Shown here one piece after another: positions 52,593-61,380 of a stretch of DNA of 64,000 nt. The notes beneath the pieces were generated by a model. The model was given only the letters and a program-made list of their open reading frames with translations, was not told the origin of the DNA and ran no database searches. The DNA is from Halomonas elongata. Lineage in GTDB: Bacteria; Pseudomonadota; Gammaproteobacteria; Pseudomonadales; Halomonadaceae. Within the stretch, counting starts at the first letter, position 1. Each line of letters begins with the position of its first letter. Both the position numbers and the translations under genes were made by a program. The DNA is taken from NCBI RefSeq assembly GCF_029081005.1, contig NZ_JAJQTQ010000002.1, positions 124,001-188,000 on the forward strand, read 5' to 3'.

Positions 52593-53591
52593 ATGACCAA
52601 TATACGCAAGGTGGCCGAACTGGCCGGGGTTTCGGTGGCGACGGTGTCGCGTACCTTGAAGACGCCCGACATCGTGTCGCCGGGAACCCGCGACAGGGTG
52701 CTGGCCGCCGTCGAGCAGGCCGGTTACCGGCCGAATCTCATGGCGGTGCAATTCCGGTCACAACGGACCCGTAACCTGGTGGTGCTGGTGCCGACCATCG
52801 CCAATACCTTCTTTGCCCGGGTGATCGGTGGCATCCAGGAAATGGCGCAGCGGCGGGGATACGGGATCCTGCTGTGCAACACCCTCGGCGACGAACGTGC
52901 CGAGCGAGCCTATGCCGGCATGGTGTCGACCCGTCAGGCTGATGGCCTCATCCAGTTGCGTGCCTATGACCCCTTCACGGCATCGAACGGCAAGACGCGA
53001 CCGCCGATGGTCAACGCCTGTGAAGTGCTCGACGAGGCGCCGTGTCCCACCGTCAAGCTCGACAACCGAGCCGCTGCCCGGGCGGTGACCGAGCATCTGC
53101 TGGCACTGGGGCATCGCCGTATCGGCATGATCAAGGGGCCACGCAACAGCCCCTTGACCCGGGATCGTCTACTGGGCTTTCAGGATGCCCTGGCGGCCGC
53201 CGGCCTGACGCCGGACGAAAGCCTGTGGTGTCCCGGCGACTTCACTCCACCTTCGGGCCATCGGGCGGCCGGCGATCTGCTGTCGCGAGCGGATCCGCCC
53301 ACGGCAATCTTCTGCGAGAACGATGAAATGGCCATGGGCGCCATGCGGCGCATCAGGGAGGCAGGATTGCGGGTGCCCGAAGATATCTCGGTGGCAGGGT
53401 TCGACGATATCGCCTTCGCTTCCTTCTGTGATCCCTCCCTGACGACCATCGCCCAGCCCGCCGAGGAATTCGGCCGCGAGGCCGTGTCCCTGTTGCTCGA
53501 TATCATCGATGACCGGGATGACGCCGCGGACCAGCATCGCATCATGCCCTTCGAACTGGTGGTGCGTGAGAGTACGGGGCCGGCCAGCTGA
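52593..53591 (+). CDS. LacI family transcriptional regulator
   Basis: 332 residues. The HTH is at the N-terminus (IRKVAELAGVSVATVSRTL) with hinge helix RPNLMAVQFRS. The periplasmic-binding-protein-like effector domain follows, with DEMAMGAMRRIREAGLRVPE and SVAGFDDIAFA. It probably represses the divergent dehydrogenase-isomerase-transporter operon through the palindrome at 52369. Confidence 0.92.
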   Translation: MTNIRKVAELAGVSVATVSRTLKTPDIVSPGTRDRVLAAVEQAGYRPNLMAVQFRSQRTRNLVVLVPTIANTFFARVIGGIQEMAQRRGYGILLCNTLGDERAERAYAGMVSTRQADGLIQLRAYDPFTASNGKTRPPMVNACEVLDEAPCPTVKLDNRAAARAVTEHLLALGHRRIGMIKGPRNSPLTRDRLLGFQDALAAAGLTPDESLWCPGDFTPPSGHRAAGDLLSRADPPTAIFCENDEMAMGAMRRIREAGLRVPEDISVAGFDDIAFASFCDPSLTTIAQPAEEFGREAVSLLLDIIDDRDDAADQHRIMPFELVVRESTGPAS

Positions 53592-53609
53592 CCCGGGGAA
53601 CACGTCGCC

Positions 53610-53638
53610 GCGGGACCGATGGAGGATATCGGTCCCGC
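53610..53638 (+). terminator. Terminator of the lacI-type gene
   Basis: A perfect 11-bp stem GCGGGACCGAT/ATCGGTCCCGC with a 7-nt loop, followed by TTGATC, 19 bp after the stop. It also lies just before the stop of the convergent DUF1127 gene and may serve both. Confidence 0.7.
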
Positions 53639-53652
53639 TTGATCATGCTCCT

Positions 53653-54033
53653 TCATGCCGAGTCGGCGTGGTGGCGCGCCTGGCGCTCGGTCAGAGCACG
53701 GCCAGCATCTTCCTTGAGCGGAAGGTGCGAGGCCCGCTCGAGCTCTCTCCGATCGAGGCCGATATCGGCCAGTATCCGGTCATCGTGGACCAGCAGGTTG
53801 GCGATCTGGCGACGGAAACGCCGACGGCGTTGCCACTGGCGTACGCGGCCGACGATCCAGCCTTCCAGCGCGTCGATCAGCCCCAGCGGCGGCATGGCCG
53901 GCATGTAGAACGTCGGCAACGGGTTGCGCGGCCGCTCGTCGCCGTCTTCGACATGCGGTGGAACTTCGCTGCCGGACGCATGACGTGTGTCGCGGCATTG
54001 CGGTGTTGGATGCAGTGTGTGGAAAGCGTTCAT
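53653..54033 (-). CDS. DUF1127 domain-containing protein
   Basis: 126 residues. The C-terminal half has the DUF1127 (YjiS-like) helix region: WQRRRRFRRQIANLLVHDDR then ILADIGLDRRELERA. The N-terminal about 60 residues are low-complexity and Pro-rich. Short DUF1127 proteins bind RNA or act in phosphate/carbon metabolism in alphaproteobacteria, but this longer type is uncharacterised. GAGAGG precedes the ATG. It is divergent from a LysR gene. Confidence 0.8.
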   Translation of the reverse strand: MNAFHTLHPTPQCRDTRHASGSEVPPHVEDGDERPRNPLPTFYMPAMPPLGLIDALEGWIVGRVRQWQRRRRFRRQIANLLVHDDRILADIGLDRRELERASHLPLKEDAGRALTERQARHHADSA

Positions 54034-54189
54034 GACAGCACCTCTCGTGTGTGCCCCTTTTACGGGACATGGGCCGATGGAAAGATTCCAGGAGTCGCGA
54101 CCTCGGTGCTCAGGATGGTATGAAGAGTTTGTTCAATCCAACGAAAAGGTCTACATTCACGATTCAGAAATTCTGAAAGGTGATATGCC

Positions 54190-55089
54190 ATGGACACCGC
54201 ACCCGCTACCTCGCGTCCCACGGCCTTGCCGCTGCTCGACAGCGATGTCCTGCGTTCCTTCGTCGCCATTGCCGAGAGCGGCAGCTTCACGCGGGCGGCC
54301 AATCATGTCTTCCGTACGCCGTCCGCGCTCAGCATGCAGATCAAGCGCCTCGAGGGGACGCTGGGACAGGCCTTGTTCGTCCGAGAAGCACGTCATGTGC
54401 GATTGACGCCCGAGGGAGAGATGTTGCTGGGCTACAGTCGCCGGCTGCTGCGGCTCAACGAAGAGGCCGTGACGCAGTTCCTGACGCCTGCTCTGGAAGG
54501 CACCGTGTGCTTCGGTACCCCCGACGATGTGGGGTCGCGCATCCTGCCCCGGGTACTGTCGCAGTTTGCGCGTTCGCATCCCGCCGTGCAGGTGGACGTC
54601 GTGGTCGGTCGCAGCGTCGATCTGCTGGAACGCCTGGACAAGGGCGAGCTCGACCTGGTGCTGGTCACGGCAGGAAGCGAAGGACTTCCCGCCGACCGTG
54701 GCGAAGTCGTGCACACCGAGCCCCTGGTCTGGGCGGGACGCGACGGCGGCGTGGCGATAGATCGCTCGCCGCTACCGCTGGCGATGGCCAACCACGGTTG
54801 TGCCTGGCGACGCATGGCCCTGTCGGTGCTGGACGATGCCGGCCTGGCGTATCGCATTGCCTATATCAGCGAGAACTGTGCCGGTCAGGAGGCCGCGCTA
54901 CTGGCGGATCTTGCCGTGGCGCCCCTGCCGCGCAATCTGGTTCGGGCGCCGTTGAACATTCTCGGCGACGAGTCGGGCCTGCCGCCGCTGGGCGACTACC
55001 GCATTCTGTTGTTGCGTTCCGGCCGGGCCGGCGAAGCCTCGGAGGTGCTGGCCGGGCATGTGGTCGATACGTTCCGGGGTATGCGTTAG
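54190..55089 (+). CDS. LysR family transcriptional regulator (LrhA/HexA-like)
   Basis: 299 residues. HTH: DVLRSFVAIAESGSFTRAAN then RTPSALSMQIKRLEGTLG, the pattern of the LrhA/HexA/PecT subgroup. The substrate-binding domain follows without gaps. It is divergent from the DUF1127 gene with 156 bp between starts and likely regulates it. Dispersed repeat copy 3 begins at the last base of its stop codon. Confidence 0.9.
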   Translation: MDTAPATSRPTALPLLDSDVLRSFVAIAESGSFTRAANHVFRTPSALSMQIKRLEGTLGQALFVREARHVRLTPEGEMLLGYSRRLLRLNEEAVTQFLTPALEGTVCFGTPDDVGSRILPRVLSQFARSHPAVQVDVVVGRSVDLLERLDKGELDLVLVTAGSEGLPADRGEVVHTEPLVWAGRDGGVAIDRSPLPLAMANHGCAWRRMALSVLDDAGLAYRIAYISENCAGQEAALLADLAVAPLPRNLVRAPLNILGDESGLPPLGDYRILLLRSGRAGEASEVLAGHVVDTFRGMR

Positions 55090-55232
55090 GGAAACACTGC
55101 TTAAATGTCTGCGCGTGCAAATCGCTGTGTTGCGCGGTGCTCGAAAGCTCGCCTAACTGACTGTTATGTCTCGCTTTCTGTGCTCCGTGCGCCTTGCGAT
55201 TCACTACGCTCGCCAATTTATGCAGCGTTTCC
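55089..55232. repeat. Dispersed palindromic repeat, copy 3 (short form)
   Basis: 144 bp from GGGAAACACTGCTTAAAT to ATTTATGCAGCGTTTCC (15 of 17 end positions pair). This is the shortest copy and lacks the extra inner hairpins of copies 1 and 2, so it may be close to the basic unit. Its core matches copy 1 (GTGCTCG, AAGCTCGCCTAAC, GTTATGTCTCGCTTTCTGTG). Confidence 0.75.
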
Positions 55233-55265
55233 TTGGTCGTCTACATGAAATACGAGCCAGAATGC

Positions 55266-55327
55266 AGCTCGAAGCTCGAAGCTCGAAGCTCGAAGCTCGA
55301 AGCTCGAAGCTCGAAGCTCGAAGCTCG
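55266..55327. repeat. Tandem heptamer repeat (AAGCTCG, nearly nine units)
   Basis: AGCTCG followed by eight exact copies of AAGCTCG, 62 bp in all. It ends 10 bp before the -35 of the predicted ECF42 promoter. Perfect short tandem arrays of this kind change length by replication slippage. Confidence 0.95.
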
Positions 55328-55337
55328 CCGCGGCATC

Positions 55338-55364
55338 TGTCGAATCCGGGGCCCGCCAGACGAC
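55338..55364 (+). promoter_or_regulatory. Probable ECF42-dependent promoter
   Basis: TGTCGA at 55338-55343 and CGAC at 55361-55364 are 17 bp apart, matching the TGTCGA/CG(A or T)C motif described for ECF42 sigma factors. It lies 60-odd bp upstream of the DGPF gene, suggesting autoregulation of the operon. Confidence 0.6.
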
Positions 55365-55400
55365 TCAAGGCTGAATGACCACAAGAAAGGAGAGGGCATC

Positions 55401-55778
55401 ATGAAATATCTATGTCTGGTCTACAGTGACGAGGAGCTGCTTCACAGTCTGCCGGAGAGTCCCAGGGATGAGGAGTGTCTGGCCTATGCCGAGAGCGTCC
55501 AGAGTAGCGGTCGCCTGATCGCCGGCGAAGCCCTGGCCCCGGTGCAGACCGCGACCACCGTGCGCGTGCGTACCGGCAAGACGACTGTCACCGATGGTCC
55601 CTTCGCCGAGACCAAGGAGCAGCTGGCGGGCTTCTACATGGTGGAAGCGCGGGACCTGAACGAGGCGTTGAACATCGCGGCCGGCATTCCGGCGGCTCGG
55701 GTGGGCAGCATTGAAGTGCGCCCGGTGCGTGAGCTGGATGTGCCGGCAAGGCCGGCGGCCGCCGGCGATCCTCGATGA
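55401..55778 (+). CDS. YCII-related DGPF-domain protein
   Basis: 125 residues. It starts MKYLCLVYSDEELL and contains the namesake DGPFAETKEQLAGFY motif. DGPF proteins are the conserved partners of ECF42 sigma factors; their biochemical role is unknown. AGGAGAGG precedes the ATG at 55401. A longer frame upstream merely translates the heptamer array. It is the first gene of a three-gene operon. Confidence 0.92.
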   Translation: MKYLCLVYSDEELLHSLPESPRDEECLAYAESVQSSGRLIAGEALAPVQTATTVRVRTGKTTVTDGPFAETKEQLAGFYMVEARDLNEALNIAAGIPAARVGSIEVRPVRELDVPARPAAAGDPR

Positions 55779-55791
55779 GGAGGTCATGACC

Positions 55792-56202
55792 ATGCGCATG
55801 AATGCCTATCTGATGTTCGATGGCGACTGCGAGGCCGCCTTTACCTTCTATGCCGAGTGCTTCGGGGGCCGCATCGAGGCGATGGAGCGTTATGGCAACG
55901 GCCCGCAGTGCGATGGCGAGATGTCCTTCGACCCCGACAAGATCATGCATGCCCGGCTGGTGGCGGATGACTGGGTGTTGATGGGTTCGGATTGTCCTCC
56001 CGCTTATATGCAGATGCCACAGGGGTTCTCGGTGGCCGTGCATGTCGATGACGTCGAGGAGGCCGAGCGCCTTTTCAATGTCCTGTCCGCCGGGGGCGAG
56101 GTCGGCATGCCGCTGCAACAGACTCACTGGGCCCTATCCTTTGGCATGCTGGTCGACCGCTTCGGCACGCCCTGGATGATCAATTGCGAGGCGAATGCCT
56201 GA
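55792..56202 (+). CDS. VOC family protein (PhnB-like)
   Basis: 136 residues with the vicinal-oxygen-chelate layout of PhnB-type proteins: YLMFDGDCEAAFTFYAECFG, then MHARLVADDWVLMGSD and a final FGTPWMINCE. Metal and activity are unknown. GAGGAGG favours the ATG at 55792 (8-nt spacing) over the one at 55786. It lies between the DGPF and sigma genes and just precedes the sigma start. Confidence 0.85.
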   Translation: MRMNAYLMFDGDCEAAFTFYAECFGGRIEAMERYGNGPQCDGEMSFDPDKIMHARLVADDWVLMGSDCPPAYMQMPQGFSVAVHVDDVEEAERLFNVLSAGGEVGMPLQQTHWALSFGMLVDRFGTPWMINCEANA

Positions 56203-56221
56203 AAAGAGGGCGGAGGTGGAC

Positions 56222-57526
56222 ATGAGCGCCCGGGTGCATGCACTGGTCGAGCGGACTTACCGGCATGAATCGCGTCGTGTGCTGGCTACCCTGATCCGGC
56301 GGCTGGGAGATTTCGACCTTGCCGAGGAGGCCCTGCACGATGCCTTCATGGCGGCAGTGGATCAGTGGCCGCGGGAGGGCATTCCTGACAATCCGCGTGC
56401 CTGGCTGGTCACCGCTGGGCGTTTCAAGGCCATCGACCGCTTGCGTCGACGGGCCCGCTTCGATACGTCGCTGGAGAAACTGGCGGAGCGGCTCGACGAG
56501 GCGCCTCCGGGCAGGGGGGATCCCGCCGATGTCGATGCCGTGGAGGACGACCGGTTACGGCTGATCTTTACCTGCTGTCATCCCGCCTTGACGGCATCCG
56601 CTCGGGTGGCACTCACCCTTCGCGAAGTCTGTGGCTTGACCACCGAACAGATCGCCCACGCCTTTCTGACTCGGCCCGCCACCGTGGCGCAGCGTATCGT
56701 GCGGGCCAAGGCCAAGATCCGGGATGCCGGTATTCCCTATCAAGTGCCCGAGGCCTCCGAGCTGTCGGAACGCCTGGAAAGCGTGCTGAGCGTGATCTAT
56801 CTGGTGTTCAATGAAGGCTATACCGCGTCGGTGGGGGACCGGATGACATGCGGCGAGCTTGCCGAGGAGAGCATACGGCTGGGCCGCCTGCTGCTGGACT
56901 TGCTGCCGGACCCCGAAGTCATGGGGTTGCTGGCGCTGATGCTGCTGCACGAAGCGCGACGCGTGTCGCGCACCAGCGTGGCCGGTGAGCCAGTGTTGCT
57001 GGCCGATCAGGATCGATGTCTCTGGGACCGAGCCATGATCGACGAGGGGCAGACACTGATCGAGCGAGCCTTCGCTACCGGGGAGGTGGGGCCCTATACC
57101 CTTCAGGCGGCCATCGTCGCCGAGCATGCCGGCGCGGCCAGTGCCGAGCAGACCGACTGGTCGCGTATCGTCGGGCTCTATGATGTGCTGCTCCAGGCCT
57201 CGCCGTCGCCCATCGTCGAACTCAACCGCGCCGTGGCCGTCGCCATGCGCGATGGGCCTGAAGCGGGACTGGCGCTGGTCGACGCGCTATTGGCCAGCGG
57301 CGAGCTGGCCGACTATCGACTGGCCCATGCTGCGCGCGCCGACCTGTGCCACCGGCTCGGCGACGACGAGCGCGCACGGATTGCCTATCGGCAGGCACTG
57401 CATCTCAGCGAACAGTTGCCGGAACGAGCCTTCCTCGAGCGGCGACTGGCGGAGTTGGGCGACATCACTGTCCCGGAAACGACGACGCCCCACCCTGAGG
57501 AAGAGGGTGGGGCGTCGCGGTCATAG
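56222..57526 (+). CDS. ECF42-type RNA polymerase sigma factor with C-terminal extension
   Basis: 434 residues. Sigma2 (FDLAEEALHDAFMAAVDQWP; NPRAWLVTAGRFKAIDRLRR) and sigma4 (LTLREVCGLTTEQIAHAFL) occupy about the first 175 residues. The roughly 250-residue helical TPR-like C-terminal domain with YLVFNEGY replaces an anti-sigma factor in this group. GGAGG precedes the ATG at 56222; an upstream ATG at 56195 would overlap the VOC gene. The last codons contain a perfect 14-bp inverted repeat (57483-57517). Confidence 0.92.
   Translation: MSARVHALVERTYRHESRRVLATLIRRLGDFDLAEEALHDAFMAAVDQWPREGIPDNPRAWLVTAGRFKAIDRLRRRARFDTSLEKLAERLDEAPPGRGDPADVDAVEDDRLRLIFTCCHPALTASARVALTLREVCGLTTEQIAHAFLTRPATVAQRIVRAKAKIRDAGIPYQVPEASELSERLESVLSVIYLVFNEGYTASVGDRMTCGELAEESIRLGRLLLDLLPDPEVMGLLALMLLHEARRVSRTSVAGEPVLLADQDRCLWDRAMIDEGQTLIERAFATGEVGPYTLQAAIVAEHAGAASAEQTDWSRIVGLYDVLLQASPSPIVELNRAVAVAMRDGPEAGLALVDALLASGELADYRLAHAARADLCHRLGDDERARIAYRQALHLSEQLPERAFLERRLAELGDITVPETTTPHPEEEGGASRS
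57483..57517. terminator. Hairpin at the 3' end of the sigma gene, possible terminator
   Basis: CGACGCCCCACCCT and AGGGTGGGGCGTCG form a perfect 14-bp stem with a 7-nt loop, inside the last codons of the sigma gene. There is no T tract on either strand. It also lies 30 bp before the convergent M23 peptidase stop. Confidence 0.4.
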
Positions 57527-57548
57527 GGCGTCGTGGGAGGGCGGCGCG

Positions 57549-59252
57549 TCAGCCTTCGTCGTCCTCGTCGTCATTTTCGCCATCGGTTTGTGCACTGGCC
57601 ACCACCGTGCCGGTCTGGCCGCTCTCGAGGGCGGCGAGTACCGGCTCGGCTTGGCGCTTGAAGCTTGCCAGGGCCTCACCGCTCAAGCTGCCGCCTTCAG
57701 GCAGCGCGACCTTCATGGCATTGACCTGGCTGTTGTCGACCAGGATCTCGTAGTGCAGGTGCGGCCCCGTGCTGCGCCCGGTATTGCCGGACAAGGCGAT
57801 ACGATCGCCCATGGTGACACGGTCCCCGCGACTGACCAGGGGCCGCGAGAGATGCAGGTAGCGCGTCTTGTAGCCATTATCGTGACGAATGACGATGTAG
57901 CGACCCGCCGCCGGGTGATTGCCGACCTTCTCGACGCGACCATTGGCCGGTGCCTGAACCTCCGTGCCGGTGGGCATGGCGAAATCGGTTCCCTTGTGGG
58001 GACTGATGCGACCGGTCACCGGATGATGGCGCTGGGGATTGAAGGGCGAACTGATGCGATACTGGCCGTCGAACGGGTAACGGTTGAACGAGGGATTGAG
58101 ACTGACACCGTCGGGCGTGTAGAACTGGTTGTCCTGGGCGTTTCGGAGCAGCGTCAGGTCCATGCGAGAACCGTCATACTTGACCGCCAGGATACGCGGA
58201 TCGAGGCTCTGGCCGTCGATGGTGTCGGATTCCACCAGTACCTCGAAACGATCGCCGCGACGAGTGTCGCGGCGAAAGTCGAGTTTCTTTTCCAGCACAT
58301 GGGAGAGTTCGGCCACCTCGGCGCTGGTCAGACCGGTGGCCTGTGCCGAGCGGGCGAAGCTGCCGCTGATGGTGCCGGCGTAGAGGCGTTGGGTCGATTC
58401 TCCGGCACGCTCGATGGTCGATACGTCGGTGCCGTCGTCGCCGCGTTTGACCAGGTAACCGTCGCGCGGGTTGCTCATGATGCGTAGCGCGGAGAGCGTG
58501 CCCTCGGCATCGAGTTGATACTCGAAGCGACTACCGACATTCCAGCGAGTCAGCAGTTCAGGCTCCGGCATTTCATCCAGCAGGGCCATGACGTCGCTGT
58601 AACCCATGCCGAAACGGTCCTGCGCCAGGACGGTGAACGTATCGCCGGACTGGACCGTATAGGTACGCCATTCGGGCACGAAGGGCTCGTTGGCGGCAAT
58701 TTCTTCCTCGAGGATGATCGGGCCTTCATCGAACAGCTCGAGTTCGGCCTCGCTGACATCTTCGTAGGAGGTGGCATCCGCCATCAGGCGCTTGTCGGAT
58801 GCCAGCATGCCACTGGCGATCGTGCCGAGCACGACGGCGATATGACGAGCGGCCTCGTCGATATGCGGCATCGGCTCGGTGTCGGGGGTATCGGTCGTCG
58901 AAGCGAGGGCATCGCGGCTGGCCTGGGCGGCGTCGATGACGTCGATGTCGACGACTTCGCTGGCGGTCAACTGCGAGAGCGGCACGTGTTCGCGAGTGGC
59001 GTCCACGGCACGTGAGGCGACATCGATTGCCTTGGAAACGGGGGCGCGATCCAGGGTCAGAGAAGGGACACCGGGGCTCGTGTCGGGTTCGAGAGGGACG
59101 AGCAGGGTGTCGGTCCGTGTCGTGTCATGCTCGTATCGGGTGTCTTCCAGGGTGGAGACGATCTTGTGAGCGCCCAGCACGGTAACCATGGTGGCAACGG
59201 GTAACAACAGCAACTTGTGCGTGCGGGGCAGCGAATGGAGGATTCGCATCAT
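57549..59252 (-). CDS. M23 family peptidoglycan endopeptidase (MepM-like)
   Basis: 567 residues. One N-terminal membrane helix (about 12-30), a disordered acidic stretch, a LysM/OapA-like domain near 195-250 (YTVQSGDTFTVLAQDRFGMG), then the M23 domain with zinc ligands in HKGTDFAMP and GPHLHYEI. It cleaves peptidoglycan cross-links in the periplasm. The C-terminus is very acidic (ENDDEDDEG), in keeping with a halophile. Two adjacent ATGs open the gene. Confidence 0.92.
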   Translation of the reverse strand: MMRILHSLPRTHKLLLLPVATMVTVLGAHKIVSTLEDTRYEHDTTRTDTLLVPLEPDTSPGVPSLTLDRAPVSKAIDVASRAVDATREHVPLSQLTASEVVDIDVIDAAQASRDALASTTDTPDTEPMPHIDEAARHIAVVLGTIASGMLASDKRLMADATSYEDVSEAELELFDEGPIILEEEIAANEPFVPEWRTYTVQSGDTFTVLAQDRFGMGYSDVMALLDEMPEPELLTRWNVGSRFEYQLDAEGTLSALRIMSNPRDGYLVKRGDDGTDVSTIERAGESTQRLYAGTISGSFARSAQATGLTSAEVAELSHVLEKKLDFRRDTRRGDRFEVLVESDTIDGQSLDPRILAVKYDGSRMDLTLLRNAQDNQFYTPDGVSLNPSFNRYPFDGQYRISSPFNPQRHHPVTGRISPHKGTDFAMPTGTEVQAPANGRVEKVGNHPAAGRYIVIRHDNGYKTRYLHLSRPLVSRGDRVTMGDRIALSGNTGRSTGPHLHYEILVDNSQVNAMKVALPEGGSLSGEALASFKRQAEPVLAALESGQTGTVVASAQTDGENDDEDDEG

Positions 59253-59369
59253 GAATTTGGGCCGTCGTGACTGAATGAATAAACGTAAATGACATATAAA
59301 AAGGCACAGGAACCATAACGCATGAGGCGGGGAGTGCCTAGTCTATACATTTATACAGTACACGGCCGT

Positions 59370-59395
59370 CTCGCCCCGCCGTCAGGCGGGGCGAG
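59370..59395. terminator. Stable hairpin between pirin and M23 peptidase genes
   Basis: CTCGCCCCGCC/GGCGGGGCGAG, a perfect 11-bp stem with GTCA loop, 86 bp after the pirin stop on the minus strand. No T tract. The rest of 59253-59480 holds the M23 promoter region and nothing else I can support. Confidence 0.4.
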
Positions 59396-59480
59396 CAGCT
59401 TGAGCGAAGTCGAACGCTGTTTGCTAAACGCGACAGTGCCATGCCTAAGTGGCCTTTGGCAACCCCCTGTTCGGCAAACC

Positions 59481-60329
59481 CTAACCGGCCGGCATATCGG
59501 CCAGCGTTCCGTCGCGATAGTCCCGCATGGCTTGTTCAAGCTCATGTTGGTGATTCATGACGAAGGGGCCGTGGTGTGCTATCGGCTCATGATGAGGTTC
59601 CCCGGCAAGCAATAGCACCTGGGCATCGCGGGAGCCTTGCAGCACCAGCGTGTCGCCCGGGCCGAAGCTGGCCAGTTCGCCACGCGTCAGGTCGTCGCCG
59701 TTTGCCGTCAGGCTGCCGTCGAAGACGAACACCAGCAACCGGGTGGCCTGGCTCATCAGCGACAGTGATGCGCCGGCACCGAGGCGAAGATGCGCCACCG
59801 CGCCCTGGCCGGCCAGGGCATCGAGCGGGCCCTGGAGAGTGTCGCCATCCGCCGTTTGCCAGATGCCACCCAGCGCGATCATCTCCGCACCGGGGGCCTC
59901 GAAGCGAGACATTTGTTCGGCGCTCACGTCGCGATAGGTCGGGGCGCTCAGCTTGTCCCGAGCCGGCAGGTTGATCCACAGCTGGAAGGCGTGGAGCCCG
60001 TCGGCATCGGTAAAGGGCGTTTCGCCGTGGATGATGCCGCGTCCGGTATGCATCCACTGGGCGCCGCCGGCACCGATACTGCTGTGGTGGCCGAGATGGT
60101 CTTCGTGACGCAGGCCACCATGAATCACGTAGGTGAGCGTCTGGATACCCCGGTGCGGATGGGGCGGGAAGCCACCGATGGCATCGTCACCCGGCGCGGC
60201 GATCAACTCGTCGAGCATCAGGAAGGGGTCGAGGCCACCACCGAAATTGTGCAGGCGCAGGATATCGACGCCATCGCCATCACGGCTGGGCTGGCTGCGC
60301 TGGCGATGTGTCACGTGTCGTGGAGTCAT
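59481..60329 (-). CDS. Pirin family protein
   Basis: 282 residues, bicupin. The N-terminal metal site is FPPHPHRGIQTLTYVIHGG with further His/Glu in MHTGRGIIHGE. Bacterial pirins act as quercetin dioxygenase-like enzymes or redox sensors; the role here is open. It is divergent from a LysR gene, an arrangement commonly seen for pirins. Confidence 0.92.
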   Translation of the reverse strand: MTPRHVTHRQRSQPSRDGDGVDILRLHNFGGGLDPFLMLDELIAAPGDDAIGGFPPHPHRGIQTLTYVIHGGLRHEDHLGHHSSIGAGGAQWMHTGRGIIHGETPFTDADGLHAFQLWINLPARDKLSAPTYRDVSAEQMSRFEAPGAEMIALGGIWQTADGDTLQGPLDALAGQGAVAHLRLGAGASLSLMSQATRLLVFVFDGSLTANGDDLTRGELASFGPGDTLVLQGSRDAQVLLLAGEPHHEPIAHHGPFVMNHQHELEQAMRDYRDGTLADMPAG

Positions 60330-60431
60330 GCAGGAATCTCCTCGGTAATGGAGGGTATGACTGGCATTCTAGTCCGATATTTTCGAAAATTAAGCGCATA
60401 GTTTTGGGTCTTGTATTCGAGGAAATCGAAA

Positions 60432-61337
60432 ATGTCGCGTGTCACGCTTGCGCAATGGCAGATGCTTGCCGCGGTGGTCGATCACGGGGGCTTCGCCCGT
60501 GCTGCCGAGGCCATTCACAAGAGTCCCTCCACGCTCAACCATGCGGTGCACAAGCTCGAGGAGCAGTTGGGTGTCGAGGTGCTCGAGCCGGTAGGACGAC
60601 AGGTGCGTCTGACCGAGGCAGGCGAGTTGTTGCTGCGCCGAGCCCGTCAGCTACTGGAAGGTGCCGAGGCCCTGGAGGATGTTGCCGAACGGCTTGGTGA
60701 AGGGCTGGAGGCCGAGATCGTGCTCAGTGTCGATCAGATATTCCCCCCCGATGTCCTGGCGCGGGCCATGGAGGCCTTCTCTCGTGACTATCCTCATGTG
60801 CGTGTGCAGCTTCATGAATCGGTGCTCAACGGTGGCGTCGAGATGCTGTATGACGGCTCTGCCGACCTGGTCATCTCGGGGCTTGCCGCTCAGGGGTTCC
60901 TGGGCGAGCCGCTGGTCTCGGTGCGTTTCATCGCCGTGGCGCATCCCGAACATCCTCTGCACAAGCTGGAGCGTGTGCTGGACCTGCGTGACCTGGAGCA
61001 ACATCGTCAACTGGTAGTGAGGGACTCCGCGCAACGCCAGTCACTGGACGCGGGCTGGTTGAAGGCCGAGCAGCGCTGGACGGTCAGCCACCTCAGCACG
61101 TCCATCGACATGCTGGAGCGCAACCTGGGGTTCGCCTGGGTGCCGGAGACGCTGATCGAATCATCACTGACGAATGGTCGCCTCAAGCCATTGCCGCTGT
61201 CGGCCGGCGGCGTGCGCGAAGCGCCGATGCAGTTGATTCATCGAGATCGTGATCGGGCCGGTCCGGCGACCCATGCCATGGCGCAGCATCTGCGGGATGA
61301 AGTGGCGGTCTGCCCCGATGCAAGAAGGAAACTCTGA
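60432..61337 (+). CDS. LysR family transcriptional regulator
   Basis: 301 residues. HTH: LAQWQMLAAVVDHGGFARAA then KSPSTLNHAVHKLEEQLG. The effector domain is complete. The start at 60432 (MSRVTLAQ) has GAGG 9 nt upstream. It is divergent from pirin with about 100 bp between starts and likely controls it. Confidence 0.9.
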   Translation: MSRVTLAQWQMLAAVVDHGGFARAAEAIHKSPSTLNHAVHKLEEQLGVEVLEPVGRQVRLTEAGELLLRRARQLLEGAEALEDVAERLGEGLEAEIVLSVDQIFPPDVLARAMEAFSRDYPHVRVQLHESVLNGGVEMLYDGSADLVISGLAAQGFLGEPLVSVRFIAVAHPEHPLHKLERVLDLRDLEQHRQLVVRDSAQRQSLDAGWLKAEQRWTVSHLSTSIDMLERNLGFAWVPETLIESSLTNGRLKPLPLSAGGVREAPMQLIHRDRDRAGPATHAMAQHLRDEVAVCPDARRKL

Positions 61338-61380
61338 TTCATGCTGCCTTGATGATCGATAAAATCGAATGAATGTCGCC

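Noticed and set aside
55266..55327. CRISPR-like array
   Set aside because: Units are 7 bp without spacers; it is a simple tandem repeat and no cas genes are nearby.
55194..55400. N-terminal extension of the DGPF protein through the heptamer array
   Set aside because: It only translates tandem repeat DNA; a strong ribosome site precedes the family-typical start at 55401.
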